A DNA stretch of 64,000 nucleotides from Georgenia muralis (lineage in GTDB: Bacteria > Actinomycetota > Actinomycetes > Actinomycetales > Actinomycetaceae): the NCBI RefSeq assembly GCF_003814705.1, contig NZ_RKRA01000001.1, positions 4,036,776 through 4,100,775 on the forward strand, written 5' to 3'. Shown here in pieces: positions 62,673 through 64,000 of this stretch. Numbering within the stretch: the stretch's first letter is position 1; every line of letters starts with the position of its first letter. The notes beneath the pieces were generated by a model that saw only the letters and a program-made list of their open reading frames with translations, did no database searches and was not told where the DNA came from. Made by a program: the position numbers and the translations under genes.

Positions 62673-63572
62673 CTACGTCTTGACGTCGCGGCCCCAGTGC
62701 TCCGGGCGGCCCAGGTGCGGCGCGACCCTCGTCGCCCCGTCGCCCTGCGCGGCGGCGAGCTGCGGGCCGGTGAGGAACAGCGCCTCCCGCAGGTCGGCCC
62801 CGGCGAGCCGGGCACCGCGCAGGTCCGCACCGAGGACGTCCGCGGCCCGCAGGTCCGCCCCGCGCAGGTCCGCCGCCACGAGCAGCGCGCCCCGCAGGTC
62901 CGCACCGCGCAGGTCCGTCCCGGCGAGCCGGGCGCCCACGAGGTCCGCCCGGCGGAGGTCCCGCCCCGCCGGCACGTCCCGTGCGCGACGTGCCCGTCCC
63001 TCGTCCATGTGCGCCTCCCGCAGGTAGGCCCGACGCACGTGCGCGCTCACCCGCTCCAGCAGCTCACCGACGGCGCCGCGGCGGGCGGCGACGTCGAGCG
63101 CGAGGATCGTCCCCGGGGCACCCCGGGTGAGCGCGTCGACGGCGCCGAACGCGCGGTCGGCCTCGTCGGCGAGGGCCGGCGGGACGGCCAGCCGTCGCGC
63201 CTCGTCGAGGTGTCGCAGCATCTCGTGGAGCTGGCGCACCACGGCGAAGACGGCGAACATCTCCTCGGCGTCGCCGCGGTGGTCGCGCCAGTCCCGCCCG
63301 CCGTAGGTCAGCCGGGCGACCTTCTGCCCGGCGCCGAAGCAGTCGTACACGGTGCAGCCGGGGAAGCCCTCCTCGCGCAGCCGGGCGTGGATGCCGCAGC
63401 CGAGGTCCGCGCGCAGGTTCGGGCAGGGCACGCCGGGCGCCTTGTCGATCGCGAAGTCCGCGGAGGCGACCAGCGGCAGGGCCACGCAGCACAGCGCGAC
63501 GCACCGCGAGCAGTCCGCGGTCAGCTCGGTGGGGACGCCCCCCGCCACGAGCTCCCCCGGGGTGCCGGTCAC
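62673..63572 (-). CDS. Cys-rich protein with C-terminal pentapeptide repeats
   Basis: A 299-residue protein. The N-terminal part has a Cys-rich centre (ADCSRCVALCCVALPLV at about 19-35, then CPNLRADLGCGIHARLREEGFPGCTVYDCFGAGQ), which may bind a metal or cluster. A helical middle follows (about 85-190), then from about 195 pentapeptide repeats of the A(D/N)LRX type (RRADLVGARLAGTDLRGADLRGALLVAADLRGADLRAADVLGADLRGARLAGADL), a right-handed beta-helix found in gyrase-protecting Qnr/MfpA proteins and others. The GTG at 63572 has GAGGAGG upstream; longer frames lack a site. No partner gene is evident; function unknown. Confidence 0.85.
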   Translation of the reverse strand: MTGTPGELVAGGVPTELTADCSRCVALCCVALPLVASADFAIDKAPGVPCPNLRADLGCGIHARLREEGFPGCTVYDCFGAGQKVARLTYGGRDWRDHRGDAEEMFAVFAVVRQLHEMLRHLDEARRLAVPPALADEADRAFGAVDALTRGAPGTILALDVAARRGAVGELLERVSAHVRRAYLREAHMDEGRARRARDVPAGRDLRRADLVGARLAGTDLRGADLRGALLVAADLRGADLRAADVLGADLRGARLAGADLREALFLTGPQLAAAQGDGATRVAPHLGRPEHWGRDVKT

Positions 63573-63673
63573 GGTCGCCACCTCCTCAGCCAGGCTCCGC
63601 GAGCGCCCATCGTAGGCACCGGCTGACGTCCGGGCGGGCGTGACCTCCCACGCACGCGCGGCCGCCGCGGGGC

Positions 63674-64000
63674 TCACCGCGTGTTGGCGTCGAGGAACCC
63701 CACGACCGTCGTGGTCCAGCCGTCCGGGTCGGCGCCCAGGCCGCCCATGTGGTCGGCGCCGTCCACCGTCCACACCGTGACCACCCCGTGGTCCGCCAGG
63801 TCGGCAGCCGCCAGGGCCTCCTCCTCGACCGTGCCGGCGACGACGAGCAGCACCGGCCGCGGGGCCGTCTCGGCGACGGCGTCGCGCAGCGGGGGCGGCG
63901 GGTCGGCCGGGCTGAGCAGGTCGGCGGCCGCCGTGCGCACCACCTCCAGCGCCTCCTGCAGCGAGCCCCGCCACCCGTAGCCCTCCGAGAGCCAGCCGAG
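63674..64000 (-). CDS. Alpha/beta-hydrolase, C-terminal part
   Basis: The last 108 codons of a gene that begins beyond the right edge of the window. The C-terminal half of an alpha/beta-hydrolase is clear: SEGYGWRGSLQEALEVVRTAAADLLS, a strand (RPVLLVVAGTVEEEALAAADLAD) carrying the acidic-residue region, and the catalytic His in VDGADHMGGL, followed by the last helix (TTTVVGFLDANTR). It resembles dienelactone-hydrolase/peptidase S9-like proteins; the nucleophile lies outside the window. It is upstream of, and in the same direction as, the pentapeptide-repeat gene, with 101 bases between them. Confidence 0.82.
   Translation of the reverse strand, partial: LGWLSEGYGWRGSLQEALEVVRTAAADLLSPADPPPPLRDAVAETAPRPVLLVVAGTVEEEALAAADLADHGVVTVWTVDGADHMGGLGADPDGWTTTVVGFLDANTR

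Noticed and set aside
1..64000. tRNA or rRNA genes
   Set aside because: No cloverleaf with a TTCGA/TTCAA T-loop and CCA-type end, and no rRNA-like conserved segment was noticed on either strand; a tRNAscan or Infernal run would be decisive.

Overview
The window is very GC-rich DNA (roughly 70% or more by eye), with strong GGAGG-type ribosome binding sites, frequent GTG starts and several genes whose TANNNT -10 box ends 6-7 bases before the start codon (leaderless transcripts). Together with SARP/BTAD regulators, GntR/HxlR/TetR regulators, a DUF222/HNH gene of the 13E12 type and a LexA-type SOS box, this points to an actinomycete, probably of the Micrococcales (inference; no rRNA or tRNA was seen). 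It looks like chromosome with two insertion sequences and several gene remnants.

Layout. 1-5.9 kb: a partial exported protein, a TetR-regulated MMPL exporter, a YkvA/DUF1232 membrane protein and an MFS exporter. 6-8.2 kb: a decayed alpha/beta-hydrolase, then a VOC protein and HxlR regulator pair and an SRPBCC protein. 8.3-12.9 kb: a compact accessory locus in which a SARP/BTAD regulator is followed by two small proteins with cysteine-rich C-termini and faces a divergent signal-peptide-less metzincin; an 11-bp-phased direct repeat of SARP type lies in front of the metzincin. A leaderless TetR gene and an antitoxin beside a broken PIN toxin follow.

13.4-28.1 kb is a myo-inositol catabolic region: iolG-iolE on the plus strand; iolC, a Cgl0158-like aldolase-fold gene, iolB, iolD and mmsA as a tightly overlapping minus-strand operon; a CUT1 sugar ABC importer (binding protein and two permeases, no ATPase) with a cytoplasmic polysaccharide-lyase-like enzyme; and a GntR/UTRA regulator divergent from iolC. 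Related TGTCC-type operator-like sequences lie in front of four of these transcription units, so the importer and lyase are probably co-regulated with inositol degradation.

28-34 kb: an MscS channel, a FAD oxidoreductase, a complete IS30-family element with 17-bp inverted repeats, a DUF3267 membrane zincin and a secreted ScyD/ScyE-like beta-propeller. 34.5-43.5 kb is one giant secreted SpvB/RHS protein of about 2984 residues with its own promoter and long leader, followed by a BTAD-AAA-TPR regulator of 1155 residues and an MFS transporter. 48-53 kb holds small housekeeping or stress genes (ribokinase, ChaB-like protein, PhnB-like VOC, DoxX, an ArsR/AHSA1 pair, a tiny membrane protein, a DUF1918 protein). 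53-56.4 kb: an IS110-family transposase and an SOS-box-controlled DUF222/HNH gene. 56.4-64 kb: an acyltransferase remnant, flavodoxin, hemerythrin, GNAT, a three-gene ABC-2 exporter, a pentapeptide-repeat protein and a partial hydrolase.

The most unusual parts are the SARP/cysteine-rich pair/metzincin locus and the giant RHS protein with no recognisable immunity partner. Neither can be named as an established system from sequence alone.
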